NCBI RefSeq assembly: GCF_014649955.1
Contig: NZ_BMUA01000001.1
Span: 930,001-994,000, forward strand
Source: Streptomyces violascens
GTDB taxonomy: Bacteria; Actinomycetota; Actinomycetes; Streptomycetales; Streptomycetaceae
Length of the DNA stretch: 64,000 bases
Direction of reading: 5' to 3'
The translations under genes and the position numbers were made by a program. Shown in pieces: positions 32,830 to 42,084 of this stretch; within the stretch, counting starts at the first letter, position 1; each line of letters starts with the position of its first letter. The notes under the pieces are model-generated. The model worked only from the letters and a program-made list of their open reading frames with translations, made no database searches and was not told the DNA's origin.

Positions 32830-33855
32830 ATGCGAATTGGTGTGCTCACCTCCGGCGGCGACTGCCCCGGCCTGAACGCCGTCATCCGATCCGTCGTGCA
32901 CCGCGCGGTGGTCGACCACGGCGACGAGGTCATCGGCTTCCACGACGGCTGGAAGGGCCTGCTCGAAGCCGACTACCGCAAGCTCGACCTCGACGCGGTC
33001 GGCGGCATCCTCGCCCGTGGCGGCACCATTCTCGGCTCCTCCCGCGTCCAGCCGGCGCATCTGCGCGACGGCGTCGAGCGCGCCAAGGGACACGTCGCCG
33101 AGCTCGGTCTCGACGCGATCATCCCGATCGGCGGCGAGGGCACCCTGAAGGCCGCGACCCTGCTGTCCGAGGCAGGTCTTCCGATCGTCGGCGTGCCCAA
33201 GACCATCGACAACGACATCGCCTCGACCGATGTCACCTTCGGCTTCGACACCGCCGTGGGCGTGGCGACCGAGGCCCTCGACCGCCTCAAGACCACCGCC
33301 GAATCGCACCAGCGTGTCCTGATCGTCGAGGTCATGGGCCGCCACACCGGCTGGATCGCGCTGCACTCGGGCATGGCCGCCGGTGCGCACGCCATCGTCG
33401 TGCCCGAGCGCCCCTTCGACATCGACGAGCTGACCGAGCTGGTCGGCCGGCGCTTCTCGGCGGGCAAGAAGTTCGCGATCGTCGTCGTCGCCGAGGGCGC
33501 CAAGCCGCGCGAGGGCTCGATGCAGTTCGACGTGGGCGGCACCGACATGTACGGCCACGAGCGCTTCGCCGGCGTGGCCCGCCAGCTCTCCATCGAGCTG
33601 GAGCAGCGCCTGAACAAGGAGGCCCGCCCGGTCATCCTCGGTCACGTCCAGCGCGGCGGCACGCCCACCGCGTACGACCGGGTGCTCGCCACCCGCTTCG
33701 GCTGGCACGCGGTCGAGGCCGCCCACCGCGGCGAGTTCGGCATGCTGACCGCGCTGCGCGGCACCGACATCGTGATGGTCCCCCTCGCCGAGGCGACGGC
33801 CACCTTGAAGACCGTCCCGGCCGAGCGCTACGCCGAAGCGGAGTGCGTCCTCTAG
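32830..33855 (+). CDS. pfkA: ATP-dependent 6-phosphofructokinase (actinobacterial group)
   Basis: This 341-residue protein phosphorylates fructose 6-phosphate in glycolysis. Motifs are TSGGDCPGLNAVIR at the start, GGEGT at 101-105 and PKTIDND at 123-129 with catalytic Asp127, then MGRHTGW and HVQRGGTP. In this clade Gly at position 104 (GGEGT rather than GGEDT) marks ATP rather than pyrophosphate use. The ATG at 32830 is typical; the frame to 32764 extends into the promoter region. A very strong terminator follows. Confidence 0.93.
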   Translation: MRIGVLTSGGDCPGLNAVIRSVVHRAVVDHGDEVIGFHDGWKGLLEADYRKLDLDAVGGILARGGTILGSSRVQPAHLRDGVERAKGHVAELGLDAIIPIGGEGTLKAATLLSEAGLPIVGVPKTIDNDIASTDVTFGFDTAVGVATEALDRLKTTAESHQRVLIVEVMGRHTGWIALHSGMAAGAHAIVVPERPFDIDELTELVGRRFSAGKKFAIVVVAEGAKPREGSMQFDVGGTDMYGHERFAGVARQLSIELEQRLNKEARPVILGHVQRGGTPTAYDRVLATRFGWHAVEAAHRGEFGMLTALRGTDIVMVPLAEATATLKTVPAERYAEAECVL

Positions 33856-33898
33856 TCGTCCTCCGGCATCCCGTCGCCTCCGGATTGTTTTCGCAAGG

Positions 33899-33934
33899 AA
33901 CCGCCCCCGGCCGCATCACCGGCCGGGGGCGGTT
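33899..33934 (+). terminator. Strong terminator of pfkA
   Basis: A perfect 14-bp stem (AACCGCCCCCGGCC with its complement, 33899-33912 and 33921-33934) closes an 8-nt loop and is followed by CTAGT. Confidence 0.8.
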
Positions 33935-33977
33935 CTAGTCTGGTGCGGGACAACCGGTACGAATCAGGAGTCAGCGG

Positions 33978-34934
33978 ATGGATCACAGCGGGCACGGCAT
34001 GGACATGAACATGGACCTGCCGCCGTTCACGCTGGCACGGGGGCTCGAATGGTCGGCGGACTCCTTCTTCCTCATCGGCTGCCTGCTCGGGCTCGGCCTG
34101 TACGCGTGGGGTGTGGTCCGGCTCAAGCGGCGCGGTGACAGCTGGCCGGTCAGCCGGATGATCTTCTGGACCGTGGGCGTCCTGACCATCGGGCTCGTCA
34201 TGTGCACCAGGCTCAACGACTACGGCATGGTCATGTTCAGCGTGCACATGGTGCAGCACATGGTGATCAGCATGCTGTCGCCCATCCTGCTGCTGCTCGG
34301 CGCGCCGGTCACGCTCGCGCTGCGTGCGCTGCCGGTCGCCCCGCGCGGCCGCAAGGGCCCGCGCGAGTTGCTCCTGATGCTGCTGCACAGCCGGTACATG
34401 AAGATCATCACGCACCCGGCGTTCACCATCCCGCTGTTCATCGCGAGCCTGTACGGGCTCTATTTCACGCCGCTCTTCGACTTCCTGATGGAGTCGAAGA
34501 CCGGGCACATCGCGATGATGGTCCACTTCCTCGCGGTCGGCCTGGTCTTCTTCTGGCCGATCATGGGCGTGGACCCGGGCCCGCACCGGCCCGGCTATGT
34601 GATGCGGATGCTGGAGCTCTTCGCCGGGATGCCCTTCCACGCCTTCTTCGGCATCGCCCTGATGATGGCCAGCGAGCCCATGATCGGCACGTACAAGAAC
34701 CCGCCGGCCTCGCTCGGGATCGACGCGCTCACCGATCAGCAGGCGGGCGGCGGCATCGCCTGGGCGTTCAGCGAGATCCCCTCGGTGCTCGTCCTGATCG
34801 CGCTCGTCTTCCAGTGGTACGCCACCGAGAAGCGGCACGCGCGCCGCACCGACCGGGCCGCCGAGCGCAACGGCGACAAGGAACTTCAGGCCTACAACGC
34901 CTATCTCGCCTCACTGAACACGCGCGGGCAGTAG
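33978..34934 (+). CDS. CtaG-type cytochrome c oxidase assembly protein
   Basis: This 318-residue multi-pass membrane protein of the caa3_CtaG family has about seven helices, with HMVQHMVISML and VHFLAVGLVFFWPIMGVDP typical. The N-terminus is rich in His and Met (MDHSGHGMDMNMD), a likely extracytoplasmic copper-binding tail. Family members help insert copper into cytochrome oxidase. An AGGAG lies 8 nt before the ATG. A small membrane protein gene follows on the same strand. Confidence 0.88.
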   Translation: MDHSGHGMDMNMDLPPFTLARGLEWSADSFFLIGCLLGLGLYAWGVVRLKRRGDSWPVSRMIFWTVGVLTIGLVMCTRLNDYGMVMFSVHMVQHMVISMLSPILLLLGAPVTLALRALPVAPRGRKGPRELLLMLLHSRYMKIITHPAFTIPLFIASLYGLYFTPLFDFLMESKTGHIAMMVHFLAVGLVFFWPIMGVDPGPHRPGYVMRMLELFAGMPFHAFFGIALMMASEPMIGTYKNPPASLGIDALTDQQAGGGIAWAFSEIPSVLVLIALVFQWYATEKRHARRTDRAAERNGDKELQAYNAYLASLNTRGQ

Positions 34935-34996
34935 CGCGGCGGCCCCTCCCGGGAGACCATGGTCTTCACGGCGCCCGCCGGGAGGAAGGGGACGCT

Positions 34997-35158
34997 ATGC
35001 CCCGTTCGACGAAGTCGATGATGGTGCTCACCCTCGTGATGCTGGTGGTGATCACGGCGTACACGGTGGCGCTCGGCAGCAGCGGCTGGCTGTGGTTCGG
35101 CTGGGTGGTGCTCGGGCTCACCGCGATCGGGACGGCCGCGACGTCGCGCAGCAGCTGA
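34997..35158 (+). CDS. Small membrane protein
   Basis: This 53-residue protein has two hydrophobic segments (about 7-27 and 32-47) and a Ser-rich tail. GGAGGAAGGGG lies before the ATG at good spacing. It follows ctaG by 62 nt and may be in the same transcript. The family is not recognised; similar short proteins are common next to ctaG-like genes in Streptomyces. Confidence 0.65.
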   Translation: MPRSTKSMMVLTLVMLVVITAYTVALGSSGWLWFGWVVLGLTAIGTAATSRSS

Positions 35159-35183
35159 GCGCTTGTGCCGGAGCCCCTCCCGG

Positions 35184-35961
35184 TCAGCCGAGCCTGACGG
35201 TGATCTTCTGGGTGGCTCCCCCGGTGCCGCTGAGGTCGCCGAAGGTGAGGGTCAGGGACGAGCCCGTGGTGGCGCCGGTGACGGTGGCCGGGCGGGAGGT
35301 CACCGAGGCCACGGCCCGTCGCCAGGTCAGGGTCAGCGAGGTCTGCATCCGCATGGGGTCGCTGACGCAGATCACCGCGGTGCCGTCGCCCCGGTCACCG
35401 ATCATCACCGCGCACGGCGCACTGGCGGTGAGCGCGCCGACGGTGCCGCCGAACCAGAAGTTGACCCCGGTGAAGCCGAGCGAGGGCACCTGGACGCCCT
35501 GCTGATCGTCGGTGTTCGCGAGCACGCTCAGCCAGCCGGTGTCGGCGGCGCGGGCCGCGGTCCGGTCGGCGGACGCACACCCGGCATCAGTACGTAGGCG
35601 CATCCGGCCCCGGACGGGTTGGTGCCGTGGTCGGCCCACAGGGTGAGGTAGCGGCGGCTGACCGGTGTCGTCGAGCTGCCCTTGTTGATGTCGCTCCAGC
35701 GGCCGGTCCGCTCCTCGCGCCCGGCCCGCACGGTCGCCCGGCCGGGGAAGACATAGCCGCCATGGCCCGCGAGGTGTGCCCAGGAGGCGCCGGTCAGGGT
35801 CGCGGACCAAGGGTGGGCGAGCGGCTGCACGGTGCCGTCGACGGTGAGGGCGGCGCTTCCGGTCGGCCCGAGGTTGCGGTTGTCCACGGTCGACTCGACC
35901 ACGGTGCCGTCCTTGCACGAGATGCCCGCGCCCAGGCACACGATGGCGTCGTCGAGGTTTC
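35184..35961 (-). pseudogene. Remnant of a polysaccharide lyase family 8 enzyme (C-terminal part, frameshifted)
   Basis: Two minus-strand frames together give the C-terminal beta-sandwich of a PL8 lyase (hyaluronate/xanthan/chondroitin lyase type). The first runs from DDAIVCLGAGISC through TVDNRNLG to CAYVLMPG; the second continues ADRTAARAADTGWLSVLAN to the stop at 35184. The break at about 35575-35581 fits a 2-nt duplication (GGTGCG to GGTGTGCG). The N-terminal catalytic domain, normally some 600 residues, is absent: homology stops near 35960, where the sequence becomes less GC-rich and holds the direct repeat GATCGATTGATCGAT. No working product is expected. Confidence 0.82.
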
Positions 35962-36103
35962 TACTCTTCGCACTTCGTTCGCTCAAGAACTCGCGCACAA
36001 ATGATCGATTGATCGATCCGCTGCCGGGCCGGTCGACGGTGGTTACAGCGGCCCGGCCCTCCCCCTACACTGGCCACCCTTCTGCATGGTGAGGAGCTTG
36101 CGG

Positions 36104-36805
36104 GTGCTCTACTACATCCTCAAATACGCAGTCCTGGGGCCCCTGTTGAGACTGCTGTTCCGGCCGCGGCTGGAGGGTCTTGAGCACATTCCCGAGGAGG
36201 GCGCGGCGATCGTCGCGGGGAACCACCTCTCCTTCTCCGACCATTTCCTGATGCCGGTGATGCTGAAACGGCGCATCACCTTCCTCGCCAAGCAGGAGTA
36301 CTTCACCGGGCCCGGCATCAAGGGCCGGCTGACCGCCGCGTTCTTCCGGGCCATCGGGCAGATCCCGGTGGACCGGTCCGGCAAGGAGGCGGGCCAGGCC
36401 GCGATCCGGGAGGGGCTCGGGGTGCTTGCCAAGGACGAGCTGCTCGGCATCTACCCGGAGGGCACCCGCTCGCACGACGGCAAGCTGTACAAGGGCAAGG
36501 TAGGCGTCGCGGTGATGGCCATCCGGGGCGGAGTGCCGGTGATCCCGTGCGCGATGGTGGGCACCTTCGAGATCCAGCCGCCCGGCCAGGTCGTACCGAA
36601 GATCAAACGGGTCTCGATCCGCTTCGGCGAGCCGCTGGACTTCTCGCGGTACGAGGGGATGGAGGGCGAGAAGGCCATCCTGCGGGCGGTCACCGACGAG
36701 ATCATGTACAAGGTCATGGAGTTGTCGGGGCAGGAGTACGTGGACCGGTACGCGGCCGATGTGAAGGCCGAGGAGTCGCGCAGGTTCCGGGGCCTCATCA
36801 GCTGA
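36104..36805 (+). CDS. plsC: 1-acyl-sn-glycerol-3-phosphate acyltransferase
   Basis: This 233-residue membrane-associated acyltransferase has the catalytic NH-x4-D block (NHLSFSDH), the FLAKQEYF block, the phosphate-binding EGTRSHDG, and VIPCAMVGT. It makes phosphatidic acid from lysophosphatidic acid. The GTG at 36104 lies 7 nt after GAGGAG, better than ATG 36086, and gives the same kind of N-terminus as the paralogue at 45173-45868. A TACACT -10 lies at 36066. Confidence 0.88.
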   Translation: MLYYILKYAVLGPLLRLLFRPRLEGLEHIPEEGAAIVAGNHLSFSDHFLMPVMLKRRITFLAKQEYFTGPGIKGRLTAAFFRAIGQIPVDRSGKEAGQAAIREGLGVLAKDELLGIYPEGTRSHDGKLYKGKVGVAVMAIRGGVPVIPCAMVGTFEIQPPGQVVPKIKRVSIRFGEPLDFSRYEGMEGEKAILRAVTDEIMYKVMELSGQEYVDRYAADVKAEESRRFRGLIS

Positions 36806-36898
36806 GCGGAAGTTCCCGCGATCGCTCGGCCCTGGGCGGATCCGCGCAGGGCGAAACGCTCTGGCCGCCTCGATCGGCGCGGGCGTAGCGTCCGGGCC

Positions 36899-37936
36899 AT
36901 GGCAAAGGGAACCGCGTTCGTCGTCGGAGCTACCGGACAGATCGGACGGGCCGCCGTGCGCGCGCTCGCCGAGGAAGGCTGGGAGGTGCGGGCCGCGTCA
37001 CGCGGAGGCGGCGGGGACCCCGATTGGCCGGGGAGCGTACAGCGGGTGCGCCTCGACCGTGAGGACGATGCCGCCCTCGCCGGTGCACTCGGCGACGGCG
37101 TAGACGTACTGGTCGACATGGTCGCGTACGGACGGGATCACGCGCGGCAGCTGGCCGGCCTCGGCGACCGGATCGGGTCCGCGGTGGTGATCTCCAGCGG
37201 CGCGGTGTACGAGGACGACAAGGGCCGCAGCTTCGACACCCAGGGCGAGTCCGACGGGTCGCCGTGCTACCCGGTGCCGATCCCGGAGTCGCTTGCCACC
37301 GTGGCTCCCGGCGAGGCGACGTACGGCACCAAGAAGGTGGCCCTTGAGCAGGAGCTGCTCGGCTCGTCGATCCCCTCGACGCTGCTGCGCGCGGGTGCGG
37401 TCCACGGGCCGCACTGCCGGACGCCGCGTGAACTGCACTTCGTGAAGCGGGCGCTGGACGGGCGGCCGGTGCGGGTGCTCGCGTACAACGGCGAGAGCCG
37501 GTTCCATCCGGCGCACATCTCGAACATCGCGGAGCTGATCCGGCTGGCCGCGGACAGGCCCGGCGACCGGGTGCTCAACGCGGCGGACGACGGGGCCCCC
37601 ACGGTCGCCGAGATCAGCGCGGCCGTCGACGAGATCCTCGGCGTGCGCAGCGAGCACGTCCTGGTGGACGGCCCCGCGCCGCAGGGCACGGTCGGTATCA
37701 CGCCGTGGAGCACTCCGCATCCGATCGTCTACGACATGGGTGCCGCCGAGCGGGAGCTGGGCTACCGGCCGGTGACCGGGTACGTGGAGTCGCTGCCCGC
37801 CACGGTCGAGTGGCTGGCCGGGCAGCTGAAGGGCCGGGAGTGGAGCGAGGCGTTCCCGAAGATGGCCAAGAACTACGCGGCCGTGGGCCTGTTCGACTAC
37901 GCGGCCGAGGACGCCTGGCTGGCCGGACGCGCGTAA
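36899..37936 (+). CDS. NAD(P)-dependent epimerase/dehydratase family protein
   Basis: This 345-residue extended short-chain dehydrogenase-like protein has an N-terminal GATGQIG nucleotide motif, VISSGAVY, and the active-site YGTKK. A later FHPAHISNIAELI matches sugar-nucleotide epimerases. The real substrate is unknown, and no sugar-pathway genes are adjacent. A strong shared terminator follows, separating it from the convergent peptidase. Confidence 0.85.
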   Translation: MAKGTAFVVGATGQIGRAAVRALAEEGWEVRAASRGGGGDPDWPGSVQRVRLDREDDAALAGALGDGVDVLVDMVAYGRDHARQLAGLGDRIGSAVVISSGAVYEDDKGRSFDTQGESDGSPCYPVPIPESLATVAPGEATYGTKKVALEQELLGSSIPSTLLRAGAVHGPHCRTPRELHFVKRALDGRPVRVLAYNGESRFHPAHISNIAELIRLAADRPGDRVLNAADDGAPTVAEISAAVDEILGVRSEHVLVDGPAPQGTVGITPWSTPHPIVYDMGAAERELGYRPVTGYVESLPATVEWLAGQLKGREWSEAFPKMAKNYAAVGLFDYAAEDAWLAGRA

Positions 37937-37956
37937 GAAGAACACGTAAGGGAAAA

Positions 37957-37985
37957 GGGGAGACCGGAGCAACTCCGGTCTCCCC
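37957..37985. terminator. Convergent terminator hairpin
   Basis: A perfect 13-bp stem (37957-37969 with 37973-37985) has a CAA loop, with GGGGAGACCGGAG as the left arm. It serves the epimerase gene and the convergent aminopeptidase gene. Confidence 0.85.
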
Positions 37986-38003
37986 CATCCGCTCAGCCAA
38001 CGC

Positions 38004-39581
38004 CTACGGCACGGGAGTCGCGTGCGGGGTGCAGGTGTAGTCCGCCTTGTCGGTCTTGCCGGTGAGCAGGTAGTCGTCCACGCGCGAGTTGATGCACGAG
38101 TTGACGAGACCGGTCACACCGTGCGAACCGGCGCCCTTCTCGATGATGAGGCGCGAGTTCTCGAAGGCCTTGTGCAGTTCGACGGCACCCTGGAACGGGG
38201 TGGCGGCGTCATTGGTGGACTGCACGATCAGGACCTGCGGGAGGCCCTTGCCCGTCTTGACCTCGACCGGGTTCTGCTGCTTGGTGGACCAGGTGGCACA
38301 CGGCAGGTTCATCCAGGCGTTGGACCAGGTCAGGAACGGGTAGTCCTTGTTCAGCTTGGTGTTGTCGCGGTCCCACTTGCGCCAGCTGGTGGGCCACTTG
38401 GCGTCCGCGCACTCGACGGCGGTGTAGACCGCGTTGCCGTTCTCGGAGGCGATGTTGCCCGCGATGTCCGACATATCGGGAGCGGAGGCCTCGACGACCG
38501 GCTTGATGTCACCCGCCGCGTAGGCGCTGAGCGCCTTGGCGACCGGCACCCAGTACGAGTCGTAGTACGGCGCCTTCTGGAAGTACCCGAGCAGCTCGGC
38601 CGGGCCGACCTTGCCGTCGAGGGGGCTCTTCTTGGCGTCGGCACGCAGCTTCAGCCACTGGGCCTCGACCTGCGCCCGGGTGGTGCCGAGGTGGAACTTG
38701 GCGTCGTACTTGGCGACCCAGTCCTCCCACTCGTCCCAGCGGGCCTGGAAAGCGACGTCCTGCTCCAGGTTGGCCTGGTACCAGATGTTGTCCCGGTCCG
38801 GGTTGACCACGCTGTCCACGATCATGCGGCGGACGTGCGAGGGGAACAGCGTGCCGTAGACCGCACCCAGGTAGGTGCCGTAGGAGACACCCAGGTAGTT
38901 GAGCTTCTTCTCACCGAGGGCGGCACGGATGACATCCAGGTCGCGCGCGGTGTTCGGAGTGGTCATGTACGGCAGCATCCAGCCGCTGCGCTCGGCACAG
39001 CCGTCCGCGTACTCGGCGGCGAGCTTGCGCTGGGCGCGCTTGTCGGCCTCGCTGCTCGGCACCGGGTCGGCCTTCGGCGCCTTGGCGTACTCCTGCGGGT
39101 CCACGCAGGAGATCGGCGTCGAGTGGCCCACGCCGCGCGGGTCGAAGCCCACGAAGTCGTACGCCTTGGAGGTGTTGGTCCACAGCGGGTTCTTGCTGGT
39201 CACCCGGGTGGGGAAACGCATGCCGGAGCCGCCGGGGCCGCCCGGGTTGTAGATGAGGGCACCCTGGCGCTCGGCCTTGGTGCCGGTGTTGCCGATGCGG
39301 TCGACGGCGAGCTTGATCTGCTTGCCGTTGGGCCGGGCGTAGTCGAGCGGGACGCTCACGTAGCCGCACTGGATGGGCTTGGCGATCGCCCAGTCAGTGG
39401 GACAGTCCGTCCATTTGATGCCCTGCTTGGCCGCCCTGTCGGCGGCGACCTGCGCGCCACGCGCCTCGGACCAACCGTGGTCGCGGTTGTCGGCGTTGGC
39501 GACCGGAGCCGCTATCGCGCCCACCATCAGCGTGCCCGCGATCAGTGTGCCGGCCGAGCCGAGCACTGCGGTGCGTCTCAA
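38004..39581 (-). CDS. tap: Secreted tripeptidyl aminopeptidase (alpha/beta hydrolase, S33 type)
   Basis: This 525-residue protein has a Sec signal with cleavage after VANA (near 30), an alpha/beta hydrolase core with nucleophile Ser in GVSYGTYLG (about 232), Asp in STNDAATPF (about 456) and His in GAGSHGVTG (about 487), and a TAP-like C-terminal domain. It lacks a lipobox, so it should be released, like Tap, rather than anchored like SlpD/E. It trims tripeptides from extracellular proteins. The start codon is TTG at 39581, 7 nt after GGGGAGG; no ATG fits. Confidence 0.9.
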   Translation of the reverse strand: MRRTAVLGSAGTLIAGTLMVGAIAAPVANADNRDHGWSEARGAQVAADRAAKQGIKWTDCPTDWAIAKPIQCGYVSVPLDYARPNGKQIKLAVDRIGNTGTKAERQGALIYNPGGPGGSGMRFPTRVTSKNPLWTNTSKAYDFVGFDPRGVGHSTPISCVDPQEYAKAPKADPVPSSEADKRAQRKLAAEYADGCAERSGWMLPYMTTPNTARDLDVIRAALGEKKLNYLGVSYGTYLGAVYGTLFPSHVRRMIVDSVVNPDRDNIWYQANLEQDVAFQARWDEWEDWVAKYDAKFHLGTTRAQVEAQWLKLRADAKKSPLDGKVGPAELLGYFQKAPYYDSYWVPVAKALSAYAAGDIKPVVEASAPDMSDIAGNIASENGNAVYTAVECADAKWPTSWRKWDRDNTKLNKDYPFLTWSNAWMNLPCATWSTKQQNPVEVKTGKGLPQVLIVQSTNDAATPFQGAVELHKAFENSRLIIEKGAGSHGVTGLVNSCINSRVDDYLLTGKTDKADYTCTPHATPVP

Positions 39582-39733
39582 GTGGTACCTCCCCCTGCTG
39601 AAGTGCGCTGTCAGTCTCAGCGCTCCATTTGGGCCTGTCGGGGGATCCTTTCGTCTGTGAGCCCACTGTGCACAGGCCGTACAGGTGTTTTTTTACCGAA
39701 CCGATAGCCGGAGAGTGGTGTTCCGCTGAGCGG

Positions 39734-40525
39734 TCAGCGTGTCGCGAGGTGCGCGTGCAGTACGTCGTCGAGGGTCCGGCGCAGCAGCCGGGCGTCCGGG
39801 GCCACCGCCGTGACGAGGAAGCCGGGCCCGGCGAGCGGGGTGAGCACGGCGCTCTCGCCGAGCAACCCGGTCTCGGCGGGCCGCTCACTGAACTCCGGCC
39901 CCACAACGAGCAGTTGGCCCGCCGCCCGGTGCCCGCCGAGCACCGCTCCCCCGTCCCAGCCACCGGGCGCACCCGGCCCGTACGCCAGCTCCTGGTCGAG
40001 CAGCGGGCGGCCTGCGCGGTGCACGGTGAGCCGGGTGGCGAGGGTGCCGGGCGCCTCGCCGTGGCGGCCGAGCACCTGTTCCTCACGGAACACGAGGCGG
40101 GCTCCGGCCGCGAGGTCGATCCGGGTGCGCATCGCGAGGTCGCTGCCGTGTGCCGAGATGAGCTGCTCGGGGAGCCAGCGCAGTTCGGCGCCCTCGCCGA
40201 CGGTGAGGCGCACGTCGTAGTGCGCCCGCCCGCCGTCGCGGCCGGGCAGCGCGATGGTGGCGGCGGCCGAGTCGACGTCGAGCCGCGCCCCGTCGCGCAC
40301 CTCGGCCTCGACGGCGATCCGGTCGCCGCCGAGCGGGGCGCTCATCGCGCCCACGACGGTGACCCGGTGGTACGGGCCGCGCGCCCGGGTACGGCGCAGC
40401 GCGAGCGGCCCCTCCCCTTCCAGTACAGGCAGGCCTTCGGGGGTGGCGACGATGCGGGCGGTGGCGCGCACCCCCGGCGCGCCGAGGGTCAGGCCGCCCA
40501 TGCCGCGAGCTGCTCCCGCACCCAT
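39734..40525 (-). CDS. ureD: Urease accessory protein UreD
   Basis: This protein of up to 263 residues has the UreD/UreH beta-helix features: [21 protein letters not shown] in the middle and [14 protein letters not shown] later. It forms the UreDFG complex that loads nickel into the urease apoenzyme. ATG 40525 overlaps ureG by 37 nt; ATG 40501, overlapping by 13 nt, is equally possible. It is the last gene of the urease cluster. Confidence 0.88.
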   Translation of the reverse strand: MGAGAARGMGGLTLGAPGVRATARIVATPEGLPVLEGEGPLALRRTRARGPYHRVTVVGAMSAPLGGDRIAVEAEVRDGARLDVDSAAATIALPGRDGGRAHYDVRLTVGEGAELRWLPEQLISAHGSDLAMRTRIDLAAGARLVFREEQVLGRHGEAPGTLATRLTVHRAGRPLLDQELAYGPGAPGGWDGGAVLGGHRAAGQLLVVGPEFSERPAETGLLGESAVLTPLAGPGFLVTAVAPDARLLRRTLDDVLHAHLATR

Positions 40526-41166
40526 CCGGCCACCTGGTCGACGCCCTCGTCGGACCTCAACGACTGGAAGACGACGGGGAGTTCGGCCCGCTGCTCCTTG
40601 GCGTCGCGCGCCATCCGCCCGAGGTCGGACCCGACATAGGGCGCGAGATCGGTCTTGTTGACGACAAGCAGGTCGGCAGTGGTGACCCCCGGCCCGCCCT
40701 TGCGCGGAATGTCGTCCCCGCCCGCCACATCGATGACGAAAATCTGGGCGTCGACCAGACCCTTGGAGAAGGTGGCGGTGAGGTTGTCGCCGCCGGACTC
40801 GACGAGGATCAGGTCGAGCGGCCCGACCGCGTCCTCCAGGTCCTCGACGGCTTCGAGGTTGGCGGAGATGTCGTCACGGATGGCGGTGTGCGGGCAGGCC
40901 CCGGTCTCGACGGCCTGGATCCGCTCCGGCGGCAGCACGGCGTTGCGCAGCAGGAAGGCGGCGTCCTCGCGGGTGTAGATGTCATTGGTGACGACGGCGA
41001 TGGAGAGCTGGTCGCGCAGTGCCCGGCAGAGCGCGGCCACGGTGGCGGTCTTCCCGGACCCGACGGGCCCGCCGAGCCCGACGCGCAGAGCCCGCCGGCT
41101 CCCGTCGGGGCGGTGGGCATCGGCACTGATGGCGGCGGGGCCTTCGTGGGAGTGGTTGAGGTGCAT
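40489..41166 (-). CDS. ureG: Urease accessory GTPase UreG
   Basis: This 225-residue SIMIBI-class GTPase has a P-loop GPVGSGKT (33-40), the nickel-binding Cys-Pro-His in [11 protein letters not shown], the switch ESGGDNL and the base motif NKTDLA. It couples GTP hydrolysis to nickel delivery. The short N-terminus carries a few His (NHSH) but not the long His tail of some relatives. GGAG lies 8 nt before ATG 41166; the TTG at 41178 was not used. Confidence 0.93.
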   Translation of the reverse strand: MHLNHSHEGPAAISADAHRPDGSRRALRVGLGGPVGSGKTATVAALCRALRDQLSIAVVTNDIYTREDAAFLLRNAVLPPERIQAVETGACPHTAIRDDISANLEAVEDLEDAVGPLDLILVESGGDNLTATFSKGLVDAQIFVIDVAGGDDIPRKGGPGVTTADLLVVNKTDLAPYVGSDLGRMARDAKEQRAELPVVFQSLRSDEGVDQVAGWVREQLAAWAA

Positions 41167-41275
41167 GGGGTGCTCCAAGGGTGGTCGGGGTGGGGGATGT
41201 TCGGGGTCCGGACGGCTGGGGGCTGGATCAATCCCCGCAGCTCGTCCGGGTTTCTGAGGATTCGGGGCGGGCCAA

Positions 41276-41390
41276 CCCCTTCAGCCCGCCATGGGGCCCC
41301 TGGCTCTTAAGACCTTCGGGGGTTGAGGACGAGCGCCCCTGAGGCGCGATCGGGGGTCCGGGGGCTGAGCCCCCGGGCAGGCAGGCGGCA
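41276..41390. repeat. Dispersed intergenic repeat, copy D, inside the urease cluster
   Basis: In the 229-bp gap between ureG and ureF, the reverse complement matches parts of element C: ATCGCGCCTCAGGGGCGC followed by TCGTCCTC and a CGGGCTGA end. It also has GGGGGTCCGGGGGCTGAGCCCC, a hairpin-forming phrase. It sits downstream of ureF and upstream of ureG on the minus strand, so it may tune expression within the cluster. Confidence 0.55.
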
Positions 41391-41395
41391 CGCAG

Positions 41396-42070
41396 CTACG
41401 ACGCAAACAGCCGCACCGGCCAAGCCGCATGCGCTTCGGCCATGACATCCAGCAGCGGCGCGGACGCCGCGGGCAGCGCATCAAGCCCCTCGACAACCGC
41501 CTCCGCCGCAGCGAGGGCGGCCCGCCGAGCCACCGCGTCGAGCTCCGGCGCAAGCCGAGCAAGAACCGCCGTCGCGTCGAACGGGTCGAGGCTCAGCAGC
41601 CGTACAACGGCCGTGGCAGGCCCGCTGACCACCTCGTAGGCCACGCAGTGCGCCGCGTCCTCGGGACCCAGTCCCGCCGCCCGGGCAGCGAGGCCGAGCA
41701 CGATGGGCTGGTGAGCGCCGCGCGGGCGAGCCGCGGCCAGCGCGTCGAGTTCGGCGGACGGCCAGGTCGCCCGGGCCGCCCGCATCATCTGGCGGCCCAG
41801 TTTGCGGGCGGTGGCCCGCAGGGCGGGGGACGGGGTGCGGGCGTCGGCGGCCTCGTCCAGGGCGAGCGGGTCGAGACCCGCGGCCGCCGCCGCGGCGAGC
41901 GCGGCGGAGGTCAGGCCCGCGGTGTGCAGCCGCCCCCGGCAGAACTCCGCGAGGTCGGCGGCGTCGCGGATGCGCCCCGCCTTGACGGCCGGTTCGGCGC
42001 CGCCGGAGTGGGCGTGGCCGCCTGCGGGGAAACGGCCGTCGGCGAGGACGAGCAGGGCTGCGCGGCTCAT
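41396..42070 (-). CDS. ureF: Urease accessory protein UreF
   Basis: This 224-residue, mostly helical protein has the UreF start LLVLADGRFPAGGHAHSGG and the later HQPIVLGLAARAAG and VRLLSLDPFD. It binds UreD and regulates UreG GTPase during nickel insertion. It begins 14 nt after the ureC stop. No ureE nickel chaperone is present, the usual state in Streptomyces. Confidence 0.92.
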   Translation of the reverse strand: MSRAALLVLADGRFPAGGHAHSGGAEPAVKAGRIRDAADLAEFCRGRLHTAGLTSAALAAAAAAGLDPLALDEAADARTPSPALRATARKLGRQMMRAARATWPSAELDALAAARPRGAHQPIVLGLAARAAGLGPEDAAHCVAYEVVSGPATAVVRLLSLDPFDATAVLARLAPELDAVARRAALAAAEAVVEGLDALPAASAPLLDVMAEAHAAWPVRLFAS

Positions 42071-42084
42071 GAATTGACAACCCG

